Source of the DNA: a virus
Virus record (IMG/VR): IMGVR_UViG_3300020222_000063
Span: 1-41,650 of that record
Reading direction: 5' to 3' (one strand)
DNA length: 41,650 nt
The position numbers and the translations under genes are program-made. Of the stretch, positions 1 through 5,041 are shown in pieces. The notes beneath the pieces are model-generated. The model was not told the origin of the DNA. It did no database searches and saw only the letters and a program-made list of their open reading frames with translations. The stretch's first letter is position 1, and every line of letters starts with the position of its first letter.

Positions 1-3
1 TAC

Positions 4-53
4 AAAAATTCCCCGTGTGTTGTGGGGGTACTAAGTACAGGAACAGCCCCCAC
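4..53 (-). terminator. Possible terminator hairpin downstream of the first gene
   Basis: A 7-bp stem (GTGGGGG at 22-28 with CCCCCAC at 47-53) lies downstream of the minus-strand gene ending at 104. A five-T run follows at 4-8 on the minus strand, but about 13 nt separate stem and T run and the loop is long. A second small hairpin, GGGG-GATCA-CCCC, lies near 86-99. It may be a terminator or just a structured trailer. Confidence 0.3.
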
Positions 54-103
54 CCGTCCATGGGGGACATACATTCCGGTGTGAGGGGGATCACCCCGTT
101 ATA

Positions 104-292
104 CTACACATTATCAGCGGGAATAAAATCGCAAACCTGATCGGTCAAGTGCTGAAACATATCAGCGCATTCGGCAACGGTTGCGTGATCGTCTTCGTCA
201 AAAGCCAAGAGGATACGGTTGTCGACCACCACAAGCGAATACATAAGAGCAATGTTGCAGAACTGATCGGTGAGGCGTTGGTTGTTGTCCAT
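104..292 (-). CDS. Small acidic protein, leaderless gene of the left island
   Basis: Encodes 62 aa rich in Asp (starts MDNNQRLTDQ, ends FIPADNV) with no recognisable domain. The start is fixed by the promoter: the -10 box ends 6 nt before the ATG, so the mRNA should begin at or next to the start codon, and no Shine-Dalgarno sequence fits. Palindrome P1 lies just upstream, with one half pointing into this gene. Short early-type genes of this kind often encode host-takeover proteins in phages, but nothing in the sequence proves that here. Confidence 0.7.
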   Translation of the reverse strand: MDNNQRLTDQFCNIALMYSLVVVDNRILLAFDEDDHATVAECADMFQHLTDQVCDFIPADNV

Positions 293-298
293 ACGTTT

Positions 299-327
299 GT
301 TGTAGCCCGCAGATCAGATCGGGTCAA
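299..327 (-). promoter_or_regulatory. Sigma70-type promoter for the leaderless gene at 292
   Basis: -35 TTGACC (322-327), 17-bp spacer containing GATCTGATC, -10 TACAAC (299-304). Six nt separate the -10 from the ATG. Confidence 0.75.
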
Positions 328-373
328 CAACAGATCAGGCGATCAGGTGATGCGGCTCACAATCTTTTTTTTC

Positions 374-433
374 TTGCAAGATTCATGCCAGCTTGCCCGA
401 GCCGGTTCGGCGGGGCTGGCACGCACCTTGCAT
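374..433. repeat. Palindrome P1 (copy 1 of 8), divergent sigma54-like boxes
   Basis: 60-bp palindrome centred between 403 and 404 (AGCC|GGTT). The right half reads TGGCACG-CACC-TTGCA on the plus strand. The left half reads TGGCATG-AATC-TTGCA on the minus strand. Both have GG-N10-GC, the sigma54 promoter spacing. A T-rich run lies immediately left. The left half points to the gene at 292; the right half points antisense into the gene at 468-815. Confidence 0.85.
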
Positions 434-445
434 GCCGCCCGCCGT

Positions 446-461
446 TGTGATTTAGATCAAG
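446..461. promoter_or_regulatory. CRP-like site next to P1
   Basis: TGTGA-TTTAGA-TCAAG is one base short of the TGTGA-N6-TCACA consensus. Its centre lies 50 bp right of the P1 centre, overlapping the start point predicted for the right-hand sigma54-like box. Confidence 0.5.
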
Positions 462-467
462 GTGTGA

Positions 468-815
468 TCACGGTCGCTTGCTGGGCGCACCCGTGGCAAC
501 CAAGCCCATACCGGGGGCAAGCGTACAGCGAAGGGCAGCACGCGCAATCTCCAAGCCCGCAGCCGTAAGTTGCAGATTATTGGGATGCCCCTTGACAAGC
601 CGACGAGCGCGCAAGCTGTCGAGGATACCGGGGCGAGCCATGAGCGGGTGACGCAGCGCAAGGAGATCAACGCTGGGGCGCAGACCGTTTTGTGCAGCGA
701 AAGCGATATCAGCGATCACAGCAACCTGACGCGGGCCACACGTCGTGGTCGAACCGTAGTTGTGGCGAGCGAGGGTTTCGATCTTCTTGCGACGAGCGGC
801 GACATTCTGCGACAT
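468..815 (-). CDS. Winged-helix-like small protein, possible DNA-binding regulator
   Basis: 115 aa, basic. The middle contains GILDSLRARRLV followed by LQLTAAGLEIARAAL, which resembles the recognition helix, wing and last helix of winged-helix regulators (an L-T-x-x-G wing motif); this is a weak resemblance. It begins MSQNV, like the protein encoded at 2564. Unlike the leaderless neighbours it has an untranslated leader of roughly 75-80 nt, and a GAGAG purine run precedes the ATG. P1 lies beyond the stop and P2 upstream of the promoter. Confidence 0.65.
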   Translation of the reverse strand: MSQNVAARRKKIETLARHNYGSTTTCGPRQVAVIADIAFAAQNGLRPSVDLLALRHPLMARPGILDSLRARRLVKGHPNNLQLTAAGLEIARAALRCTLAPGMGLVATGAPSKRP

Positions 816-898
816 TGTCTTGTCTCTCTGTTCGGGTTCTCTGACTCTGGCGCTACTTGCGGTGCCGGGGTCCGCTTACTTGTTCCGGCTATGCGCTT

Positions 899-927
899 AT
901 CGTACACGGTGATCGCTAATCCGTCAA
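899..927 (-). promoter_or_regulatory. Sigma70-type promoter for the gene at 815
   Basis: -35 TTGACG (922-927), 17-bp spacer with GCGATCACC, -10 TACGAT (899-904). It is almost identical to the plus-strand promoter at 2475-2503, including the GGATTAG that follows the -35. Confidence 0.75.
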
Positions 928-1031
928 CCATGACGAACGCGCAGATCACTTCGCCTTGTGTGCTCCGTCACACCGTCAGGTCTTGCGGGGGCTGGAATGA
1001 TCTGTTAGTGTTCGTTTTCTTTTTTCTGCCC

Positions 1032-1091
1032 TTGCAAGTTCCATGCCAAGGTGCCCGAGCCGGTTCGGCGGGGCTGGCATGCCTTTTGCAT
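1032..1091. repeat. Palindrome P2 (copy 2 of 8)
   Basis: Centre between 1061 and 1062. Right half TGGCATG-CCTT-TTGCA; left half (minus) TGGCATG-GAAC-TTGCA. A TTTTCTTTTTTC tract precedes it, shared with P3. Confidence 0.85.
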
Positions 1092-1103
1092 GCTGCCTGC
1101 CGT

Positions 1104-1119
1104 TGTGAGTTAGATCACC
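1104..1119. promoter_or_regulatory. CRP-like site next to P2
   Basis: TGTGA-GTTAGA-TCACC, centred exactly 50 bp right of the P2 centre, the same offset as at P1. Confidence 0.5.
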
Positions 1120-1384
1120 ACCAAGGAGGGAAGTCGGGCAAGGTGCGCATCAAGCGCATGTTTTCCATGTTGAGCTGCGTCACAGCGATCAAATGAGCGG
1201 CGTCACCGTCCCGGTTGTTTTCATCGGCCAGCGAGCGGTTGATCTCGCCCCGTTCGCTGTGACGCACCGCACGACGGACACGGCGCTTTGCGAAACGACG
1301 AGCACCGGGGGTCGACCAGCACATCGGGCAGAGACAAGCGGAATGACCAGCGAGGTTTGTCAAGTGTCGGGTGTTGTCGTTCAT
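1115..1384 (-). CDS. Small basic cysteine-containing protein, leaderless
   Basis: 89 aa starting MNDNTRHLTN, with CLCPMCW near residues 18-24 (a possible half metal site) and a basic stretch RRFAKRRVRRAVR after it. The start at 1384 was chosen because the -10 box TAGAGA ends 7 nt upstream; a longer reading frame to 1420 would begin inside the promoter. The promoter overlaps the interval before the end of the next gene (1417-1635), which has its own promoter. Confidence 0.65.
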   Translation of the reverse strand: MNDNTRHLTNLAGHSACLCPMCWSTPGARRFAKRRVRRAVRHSERGEINRSLADENNRDGDAAHLIAVTQLNMENMRLMRTLPDFPPWW

Positions 1385-1391
1385 GGTTTGA

Positions 1392-1420
1392 TCTCTATCA
1401 GAGTGATCGGGTTGTGTCAA
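1392..1420 (-). promoter_or_regulatory. Sigma70-type promoter for the leaderless gene at 1384
   Basis: -35 TTGACA (1415-1420), 17-bp spacer containing CCGATCACTC, -10 TAGAGA (1392-1397), then 7 nt to the ATG. Confidence 0.65.
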
Positions 1421-1635
1421 CGGACAACGAGAACGGATCGCAGCCGCCCCTTGTGACGGAAGGTGCGCGAGGCGCAGACAGCGTTGTGATCGTCATCGTC
1501 CTCGTCAGCGTGCAAGTAAGCAACGAACGCAGCGCGATCCGCAACGGGATCACTATCCGACAGATCCTCATCATCGGTCCAAACGCGGTTGGCTTCGTCC
1601 GGGGACAGCAGCGAGAGCGGGATCGTGGTGTTCAT
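1417..1635 (-). CDS. Small acidic protein, leaderless
   Basis: 72 aa from MNTTIPLSLL to LRSVLVVR, with acidic clusters (TDDEDLSDSD and HADEDDDDH) and a basic C-terminus. A longer frame back to 1833 is open only because it runs through palindrome P3, and it ignores the promoter whose -10 ends 6 nt before the chosen ATG. The charge pattern suggests nucleic-acid mimicry or protein binding; no family is recognised. Confidence 0.68.
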   Translation of the reverse strand: MNTTIPLSLLSPDEANRVWTDDEDLSDSDPVADRAAFVAYLHADEDDDDHNAVCASRTFRHKGRLRSVLVVR

Positions 1636-1641
1636 ACTGCA

Positions 1642-1670
1642 ACGGTAGCGGGAGATCACCGGGCTGTCAA
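1642..1670 (-). promoter_or_regulatory. Sigma70-type promoter for the leaderless gene at 1635
   Basis: -35 TTGACA (1665-1670), 17-bp spacer with GGTGATCTCC, -10 TACCGT (1642-1647), 6 nt to the ATG. Confidence 0.7.
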
Positions 1671-1753
1671 CCATCTCGCAGGTACTTGTTGTGTGCTGGA
1701 TCACTTGCAGTGTGCCCCTCGCGGTGTTAGTGTTCGTTTTCTTTTTTCTGCCC

Positions 1754-1813
1754 TTGCAAGTTCCATGCCAAGGTGCCCGAGCCGGTTCGGCCGGGTTGGC
1801 ACAGTTTTTGCTC
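1754..1813. repeat. Palindrome P3 (copy 3 of 8)
   Basis: Centre between 1783 and 1784. Right half TGGCACA-GTTT-TTGCT; left half (minus) TGGCATG-GAAC-TTGCA. The left half and its T-rich flank are the same as in P2. Confidence 0.85.
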
Positions 1814-1814
1814 C

Positions 1815-1830
1815 TATGACCTGAATCACA
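1815..1830. promoter_or_regulatory. CRP-like site next to P3
   Basis: TATGA-CCTGAA-TCACA, centred 39 bp right of the P3 centre. The left half-site deviates by one base. Confidence 0.4.
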
Positions 1831-1843
1831 CAATGTGCTATTG

Positions 1844-1873
1844 ACAAAAAGAAGCCCACCGATTAGGTGGGCT
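1844..1873 (-). terminator. Rho-independent terminator after the gene at 1915
   Basis: Perfect 8-bp stem AGCCCACC/GGTGGGCT (1853-1860 with 1866-1873). On the minus strand it is followed by TCTTTTTG, the classical GC stem plus T run. Confidence 0.85.
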
Positions 1874-1914
1874 CCCGTGCTATTGCTGTCCCTTGCGGGC
1901 TATGTATCTGCCGA

Positions 1915-2175
1915 TCAGTCGTTCTTATCCCAACCACGGGGAGCGACGATGCTATCGTGCGGAAACTCGCCGCAGATCGGGTGATCCAGATAGACCGACA
2001 TGTCGCGGAGGATGCGATCCGACGACCCATCATCGTACCACGAAAGTTCGTACTCCAGATCATCATCCGACAAGTCGGTGTCGCAGAAGGTGATCATGTC
2101 ATCCTTCCAGACCCACGAATCATCCATCATGTAAGCAACGGGAATGTCAGCGAGCGAGCGGGTGTTGTTTGCCAT
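1915..2175 (-). CDS. Small acidic protein, leaderless
   Basis: 86 aa, strongly acidic, starting MANNTRSLAD and containing SDDDLEYELSWYDDGSSD. No domain recognised. The ATG lies 6 nt after the -10 box of its promoter. The gene ends just before a clear terminator, so it is a self-contained transcription unit between P3 and P4. Confidence 0.75.
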   Translation of the reverse strand: MANNTRSLADIPVAYMMDDSWVWKDDMITFCDTDLSDDDLEYELSWYDDGSSDRILRDMSVYLDHPICGEFPHDSIVAPRGWDKND

Positions 2176-2181
2176 GCGCTA

Positions 2182-2210
2182 ACTGTATCGGGTGATCTCT
2201 CTGCCGTCAA
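2182..2210 (-). promoter_or_regulatory. Sigma70-type promoter for the leaderless gene at 2175
   Basis: -35 TTGACG (2205-2210), 17-bp spacer containing GAGATCACCC, -10 TACAGT (2182-2187), 6 nt to the ATG. Confidence 0.75.
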
Positions 2211-2295
2211 GTCTGGTGCCGGTGTTGTGTGTGATACAGGACACTTGCGCTGTGCGGCTGGACTTGTTAGTGTTCGCTTTTTTTCTTTTCTGCCC

Positions 2296-2355
2296 TTGCA
2301 AGATTCATGCCAGCTTTGCCGAGCCGGTTCGGGCCGGCTGGCACGGAAGTTGCAA
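2296..2355. repeat. Palindrome P4 (copy 4 of 8)
   Basis: Centre between 2325 and 2326. Both outer hexamers are TTGCAA. Right half TGGCACG-GAAG-TTGCA is a full sigma54 consensus match; left half (minus) TGGCATG-AATC-TTGCA. It lies between divergent genes (2175 leftward, 2564 rightward), the arrangement where two outward promoters would make sense. Confidence 0.88.
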
Positions 2356-2365
2356 GACCCCTGCC

Positions 2366-2381
2366 GGTGATACAGATCACA
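2366..2381. promoter_or_regulatory. CRP-like site next to P4
   Basis: GGTGA-TACAGA-TCACA, centred 48 bp right of the P4 centre. It shares the spacer TACAGA with the perfect site at 4453. Confidence 0.5.
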
Positions 2382-2474
2382 GCGGGGCGCACACTATCAG
2401 ATCACACCGGGGCAGTCAATAGGTTCCTGCGTGATAGGGCTCACAGCGTAGGGTGATCTCCACGAGCGAGACGC

Positions 2475-2503
2475 TTGACGGATTAGTGATCGCCCGGTAT
2501 GAT
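2475..2503 (+). promoter_or_regulatory. Sigma70-type promoter for the gene at 2564
   Basis: -35 TTGACG (2475-2480), 17-bp spacer with AGTGATCGCC, -10 TATGAT (2498-2503). The leader is about 55 nt, so this gene is not leaderless. Confidence 0.8.
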
Positions 2504-2563
2504 GACGCATCGCCGGTCGCGGTCCCGGTGAGACAGCAAACCAGATCGCTTGTGAGGCACGCT

Positions 2564-2962
2564 ATGTCGCAGAATGTCAATCCCGTTCGCAAGGTTCGCG
2601 TCACGTCGCAGCAAGTGGCTTTTCTCATGCTGACCGAGGGTACTGCTGCTGTGCAGAAGCTGCACAACACGCCCGGTCACGAGATCGCGGCTGCAACCTT
2701 TGACGGTGCGGTGGATCTGCTCGCTTCGCAGACCGAGGCCCGCAACGCTCTGGAAGCTCTGCGTCCGGAACTGCTGGGTGATTCGGAGCCCGGTGAGCGT
2801 GGTCGTCCCGCTGCAAAGATCGGTGAGGACCGCAACTATAAGGTCCAGCAGGTTGGCGACGGTGATCCCTTTATCCGTCTGCCCGTGAGCCTTCTCGGTG
2901 CTGTCAAGGGCGATGTGGTATCGGTCACGTTTGGCCGCGACGGGATCACGGTAAAGACTTGA
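2564..2962 (+). CDS. Paralogous island protein A, possible AbrB-like DNA-binding protein
   Basis: 132 aa, starting MSQNVNPVRK. It is closely similar along its whole length to the protein at 3816. The best conserved part is the C-terminal third (YKVQQVGDGDPFIRLPVSLL, then VKGD..VTFGRDGITV), whose R-L-P-x-x-L, K-G-D and D-G-I-T-V pattern resembles the swapped-hairpin AbrB/SpoVT fold. A linker GERGRPAAK precedes it, and the N-terminal half looks helical. The start at 2564 is chosen because the 5-prime extension would begin upstream of the promoter. With its paralog it is a candidate regulator of the island's repeated operators; that role is inference. Confidence 0.75.
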   Translation: MSQNVNPVRKVRVTSQQVAFLMLTEGTAAVQKLHNTPGHEIAAATFDGAVDLLASQTEARNALEALRPELLGDSEPGERGRPAAKIGEDRNYKVQQVGDGDPFIRLPVSLLGAVKGDVVSVTFGRDGITVKT

Positions 2963-2977
2963 AGTCAAGCGGTTAGG

Positions 2978-2993
2978 GGTGATCCGCATCACA
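2978..2993. promoter_or_regulatory. CRP-like site next to P5
   Basis: GGTGA-TCCGCA-TCACA, centred 57 bp left of the P5 centre and just after the stop of the gene at 2564. Confidence 0.4.
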
Positions 2994-3012
2994 AAACCCC
3001 CGGTGGATGGTG

Positions 3013-3072
3013 TTGCATGTTTCATGCCACCCCGTCCGAGCCGGTTCGGCAGAGTTGGCATGGGTTGTGCAT
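3013..3072. repeat. Palindrome P5 (copy 5 of 8), degenerate outer boxes
   Basis: Centre between 3042 and 3043, same 60-bp geometry. The -12-like boxes deviate: GTGCA on the right and ATGCA on the left instead of TTGCA. This is the only copy lying between converging genes (2962 rightward end, 3088 leftward end), where outward promoters would have nothing to transcribe. Confidence 0.8.
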
Positions 3073-3087
3073 GCCGTCTGCCGCTAT

Positions 3088-3267
3088 CTAATCAAACTGC
3101 CACAACCAAAGGCCCCGTTCAAGATAAGAGCAAGCCGCATGCATGGCCTGCTTTTTATCATCTTCGAACGGTGCATGACGGGCGAGGTGAAACGCCATAG
3201 CGATACACTCTTCGCGGGTTATTTCTTCGTTGTTAGGCTTTGACGGTGGGAGAAGAAAGCGAAGCAT
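3088..3267 (-). CDS. Small protein, second gene of a two-gene island operon
   Basis: 59 aa starting MLRFLLPPSK, with NNEEITREECIAMAFHLARH and a tryptophan-rich end (GLWLWQFD). The start has an AAGGA ribosome-binding sequence 7 nt upstream, unlike its leaderless upstream neighbour. The gap to that neighbour's stop is 11 nt, so it is probably cotranscribed. No family recognised. Confidence 0.65.
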   Translation of the reverse strand: MLRFLLPPSKPNNEEITREECIAMAFHLARHAPFEDDKKQAMHAACSYLERGLWLWQFD

Positions 3268-3278
3268 GGTTTATCCTT

Positions 3279-3452
3279 TCACTCGTCGTTCAGTTCATCA
3301 AGCAGATAAGCGGCATAATCGTCCATCCAATGCAGCTTTGCCATGGCCACTTCCTTTTCATCATGAGTGTAGCCTTCCGCGAGTTCCATCAGATAACCAT
3401 CGCGAATCAGGGTTTGGATGGACGGGGTCTTGCGAGCGGTGTTGTTCGGCAT
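3279..3452 (-). CDS. Small leaderless protein, first gene of a two-gene island operon
   Basis: 57 aa, starting MPNNTARKTP, with a helical acidic body (YLMELAEGYTHDEKEVAMAK) ending LLDELNDE. The -10 box TAGAAA ends 6 nt before the ATG, the same leaderless design as the genes at 292, 1635 and 2175. Confidence 0.68.
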   Translation of the reverse strand: MPNNTARKTPSIQTLIRDGYLMELAEGYTHDEKEVAMAKLHWMDDYAAYLLDELNDE

Positions 3453-3458
3453 GAGTTA

Positions 3459-3487
3459 TTTCTAACACCCGATCACACCCGCGTCAA
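3459..3487 (-). promoter_or_regulatory. Sigma70-type promoter for the leaderless gene at 3452
   Basis: -35 TTGACG (3482-3487), 17-bp spacer with GTGTGATCGG, -10 TAGAAA (3459-3464). Confidence 0.68.
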
Positions 3488-3512
3488 CAGCAGATCTATT
3501 TTTTTTCTTCCC

Positions 3513-3572
3513 TTGCACAGATCATGCCAGCTTTCCCGAACCGGTTCGGCCGGGTTGGCACGGAAGTTGCAA
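3513..3572. repeat. Palindrome P6 (copy 6 of 8)
   Basis: Centre between 3542 and 3543; the core CCGAACCGGTTCGG is a perfect palindrome. Right half TGGCACG-GAAG-TTGCA, identical to P4; left half (minus) TGGCATG-ATCT-GTGCA. A TTTTTTTTCTTCC tract lies to the left. It sits between divergent transcription units (3452 leftward, 3816 rightward). Confidence 0.88.
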
Positions 3573-3582
3573 GGGGAGCCTG

Positions 3583-3598
3583 TGTGATGCTTGTCACA
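3583..3598. promoter_or_regulatory. Perfect CRP-like site next to P6
   Basis: TGTGA-TGCTTG-TCACA matches the CRP core consensus exactly. It is centred 48 bp right of the P6 centre, the same offset as at P4. A further TTGTCACAGATCACA lies immediately right. Confidence 0.55.
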
Positions 3599-3709
3599 GC
3601 TTGTCACAGATCACAGCGGGGGCGCATACTATCAGATCGCACCCGGCCAGTCAAGGGGGATCGGTGTGACCCTGCACACGCGATCTTGTGAACTCCCGCT
3701 GCGTTAGTG

Positions 3710-3738
3710 TTGACGGATCGGGTGATCGCGGGTATGCT
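3710..3738 (+). promoter_or_regulatory. Sigma70-type promoter for the gene at 3816
   Basis: -35 TTGACG (3710-3715), 17-bp spacer with GGGTGATCGC, -10 TATGCT (3733-3738). It parallels the promoter of the paralog at 2564. Confidence 0.8.
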
Positions 3739-3815
3739 GTTCCTGTCCCGAGCGGTTGACGGCCACCGGGGACGCTAACTAACCGACCGTCGTTGCCAGA
3801 GACAAGGAAAAGACC

Positions 3816-4214
3816 ATGACCCAGAATACCGCTCCCGCTCGCAAGGTTCGCGTGACCGCCCAGACCGTTGCGTTTCTCGCCCTCACGGAGGGCACGGACG
3901 CTGTTAGCCGTCTGCATGCTACCCCCGGATCGGAGATTGCTCCCGCTACGTTTGACGCTGCCGTCGAACTTCTCGCAAGCCAGCCGGAAACCGCTGCCGC
4001 TCTTGCGGGTATGCGTGCCGATCTGTTCGGGGATGATGCGCCCGGTGAGCGTGGGCGCCCCGCTGCCAAGGTTGGCGAGTCCCGCACCTATAAGGTCCAG
4101 CAGGTTGGCGACGGTGATCCGTTCATCCGTCTGCCGGTTTCGCTCCTCGCCGCTGTCAAGGGGGGAACGGTCACGGTGACGTTCGGTCGTGACGGGATCA
4201 CCGTCCGGGCGTGA
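3816..4214 (+). CDS. Paralogous island protein B, possible AbrB-like DNA-binding protein
   Basis: 132 aa, starting MTQNTAPARK, the same length as the protein at 2564 and about two-thirds identical by eye. The stretch from YKVQQVGDGD through FIRLPVSLL is unchanged. An AAGGAAAAG ribosome-binding sequence precedes the ATG. The second half suggests a beta-rich AbrB-like DNA-binding domain (inferred). The two copies have equivalent promoters and flank the P5-P6 segment, suggesting duplication of promoter and gene together. Confidence 0.78.
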   Translation: MTQNTAPARKVRVTAQTVAFLALTEGTDAVSRLHATPGSEIAPATFDAAVELLASQPETAAALAGMRADLFGDDAPGERGRPAAKVGESRTYKVQQVGDGDPFIRLPVSLLAAVKGGTVTVTFGRDGITVRA

Positions 4215-4221
4215 TCTGCGG

Positions 4222-4251
4222 TTGACAAGCCGATAGCCCCCCGGCTACAAT
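4222..4251 (+). promoter_or_regulatory. Sigma70-type promoter for a candidate small RNA
   Basis: -35 TTGACA (4222-4227), 18-bp spacer, -10 TACAAT (4246-4251), beginning 8 nt after the stop of the gene at 3816. It lacks the GTGATC spacer motif of the other island promoters. Confidence 0.75.
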
Positions 4252-4321
4252 AGGGGGCACGGTAAGCCGGTTTAGCTTCCCCCGGCGATGTAGCAACGGA
4301 AGCCAGAAACGAGGAGTCGCG

Positions 4322-4381
4322 GTGATCAGACTGTACGATTTAGGGGTGCGGCTTGCCGCCGCCAACCCATGCGACCGTTAG
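4322..4381 (+). CDS. Possible 19-aa peptide inside the candidate small RNA
   Basis: GTG start with GAGGAG 5 nt upstream; the peptide is MIRLYDLGVRLAAANPCDR. The coding sequence overlaps a GC-rich hairpin. The reading frame may be fortuitous. Confidence 0.35.
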   Translation: MIRLYDLGVRLAAANPCDR

Positions 4382-4407
4382 GGTCAGTGTCGCATGATGC
4401 TTAGGGG

Positions 4408-4438
4408 AACCCGGCCAGAGTGTGCCGGGTTTCTGTTT
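4408..4438 (+). terminator. Rho-independent terminator of the candidate small RNA
   Basis: Perfect 8-bp stem AACCCGGC/GCCGGGTT with an 8-nt loop, followed by TCTGTTTGT. The T run is interrupted but the stem is strong. Confidence 0.75.
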
Positions 4439-4452
4439 GTCAAGTGGGGATG

Positions 4453-4468
4453 TGTGATACAGATCACA
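4453..4468. promoter_or_regulatory. Perfect CRP-like site next to P7
   Basis: TGTGA-TACAGA-TCACA, an exact core match, centred 50 bp left of the P7 centre. The offset equals that at P1 and P2 but on the opposite side. Confidence 0.55.
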
Positions 4469-4480
4469 ACGGCAGGAACC

Positions 4481-4540
4481 TAGCAAGTTCCATGCCAGCC
4501 CCGCCGAGCCGGTTCGCCAAAGTTGGCACGGGTCTTGCAA
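4481..4540. repeat. Palindrome P7 (copy 7 of 8)
   Basis: Centre between 4510 and 4511. Right half TGGCACG-GGTC-TTGCA (full sigma54 consensus); left half (minus) TGGCATG-GAAC-TTGCT. No gene is evident on either side; P8 begins 25 bp later. Confidence 0.85.
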
Positions 4541-4565
4541 GTCAACCGGTCATCGGTTTACTGTA

Positions 4566-4625
4566 TAGCACGAACCATGCCAAGGCTCACAAACCGGTTC
4601 GGCCACCTTGGCACGATCTTTGCAA
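4566..4625. repeat. Palindrome P8 (copy 8 of 8)
   Basis: Centre between 4595 and 4596 (AAACC|GGTT). Right half TGGCACG-ATCT-TTGCA; left half (minus) TGGCATG-GTTC-GTGCT. A TTTTTTT run lies to the right (4629-4635), so here the T-tract is on the opposite side from P1-P4 and P6. Confidence 0.85.
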
Positions 4626-4645
4626 GCGTTTTTTTCATGATACAC

Positions 4646-4661
4646 CGTGACCCGGATCACG
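4646..4661. promoter_or_regulatory. CRP-like palindrome next to P8
   Basis: CGTGA-CCCGGA-TCACG, a self-complementary variant of the CRP-like sites, centred 58 bp right of the P8 centre. Confidence 0.4.
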
Positions 4662-4671
4662 CGATCCCCCA

Positions 4672-4700
4672 TTGACAGCATGGTGGGCATGCGTTATGCT
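4672..4700 (+). promoter_or_regulatory. Strong sigma70-type promoter facing the gene-free junction
   Basis: -35 TTGACA (4672-4677), 17-bp spacer, -10 TATGCT (4695-4700). No convincing gene follows on the plus strand, so the product could be an untranslated RNA. Confidence 0.65.
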
Positions 4701-4958
4701 ATGCGATCCCCCGGGTGATCCCTGTGTGACCGGGCGCACACCGGCAATCAACCGACTGGGTGGTTGTTTAGCTTGTATAGTGTATGATGAACCGGTGATT
4801 ATCTATTGTGTATAGTGTATAGCGGGAGATAGGTGAATATCTCTCTATACTATACTCTATACCTTCTTTATGTTCTTTATATATCCTATACTGGATATAC
4901 TATTTCTATATCTGCCGGATTTTCTGTATATCAACCGCTAGATATAGGGCAATCGACC

Positions 4959-4987
4959 AGTATAGCGCGTTGGGCCGATCATGTCAA
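4959..4987 (-). promoter_or_regulatory. Strong minus-strand promoter in the junction
   Basis: -35 TTGACA (4982-4987), 17-bp spacer with TGATCGGCCC, -10 TATACT (4959-4964). No gene with a plausible start follows leftward. Confidence 0.65.
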
Positions 4988-5012
4988 TCGGCTAACGTTA
5001 TCCGTTTTTGTC

Positions 5013-5041
5013 TTGATCTACCGGTACCGGTGTGGTATAGT
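5013..5041 (+). promoter_or_regulatory. Plus-strand promoter with a palindromic operator in its spacer
   Basis: -35 TTGATC (5013-5018), 17-bp spacer, -10 TATAGT (5036-5041). The spacer contains the perfect palindrome ACCGGTACCGGT. The word ACCGGT also recurs near 4791 and 4546 and resembles the P-element centre. Confidence 0.55.

Larger units (their letters stand above)
4258..4438 (+). ncRNA. Candidate structured small RNA or leader transcript
   Basis: A promoter and a terminator bracket about 180 nt without a normal-sized gene. Alternative stems are visible: GCCGG/CCGGC (about 4265-4295), GCTTCC with GGAAGC (about 4275-4303), and GCGGC/GCCGC near 4349-4362. A 19-codon frame with its own GAGGAG sequence lies inside, so it could be a leader-peptide mRNA or dual-function RNA. 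I do not recognise it as a known RNA family. Confidence 0.5.

Noticed and set aside
149-568. Long plus-strand reading frame across 149-568
   Set aside because: It runs through palindrome P1 and antisense to the gene at 104-292, whose promoter and leaderless start are clear.
716-949. Minus-strand frame overlapping the leader of the 815 gene, with an ATA at the leaderless position
   Set aside because: The position fits but the codon is ATA, and the frame overlaps the 815 gene in another frame; the low-complexity Arg-rich product looks fortuitous.
570-1196. 208-codon plus-strand frame
   Set aside because: Antisense to the 468-815 gene and through P2 and the promoter at 899; GC-rich DNA gives long chance frames.
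374-4625. P1-P8 as Rho-independent terminators
   Set aside because: The T-rich tract lies outside one arm and on the side that would precede the hairpin in most transcripts; the geometry is that of protein-binding sites. A processing role remains possible.
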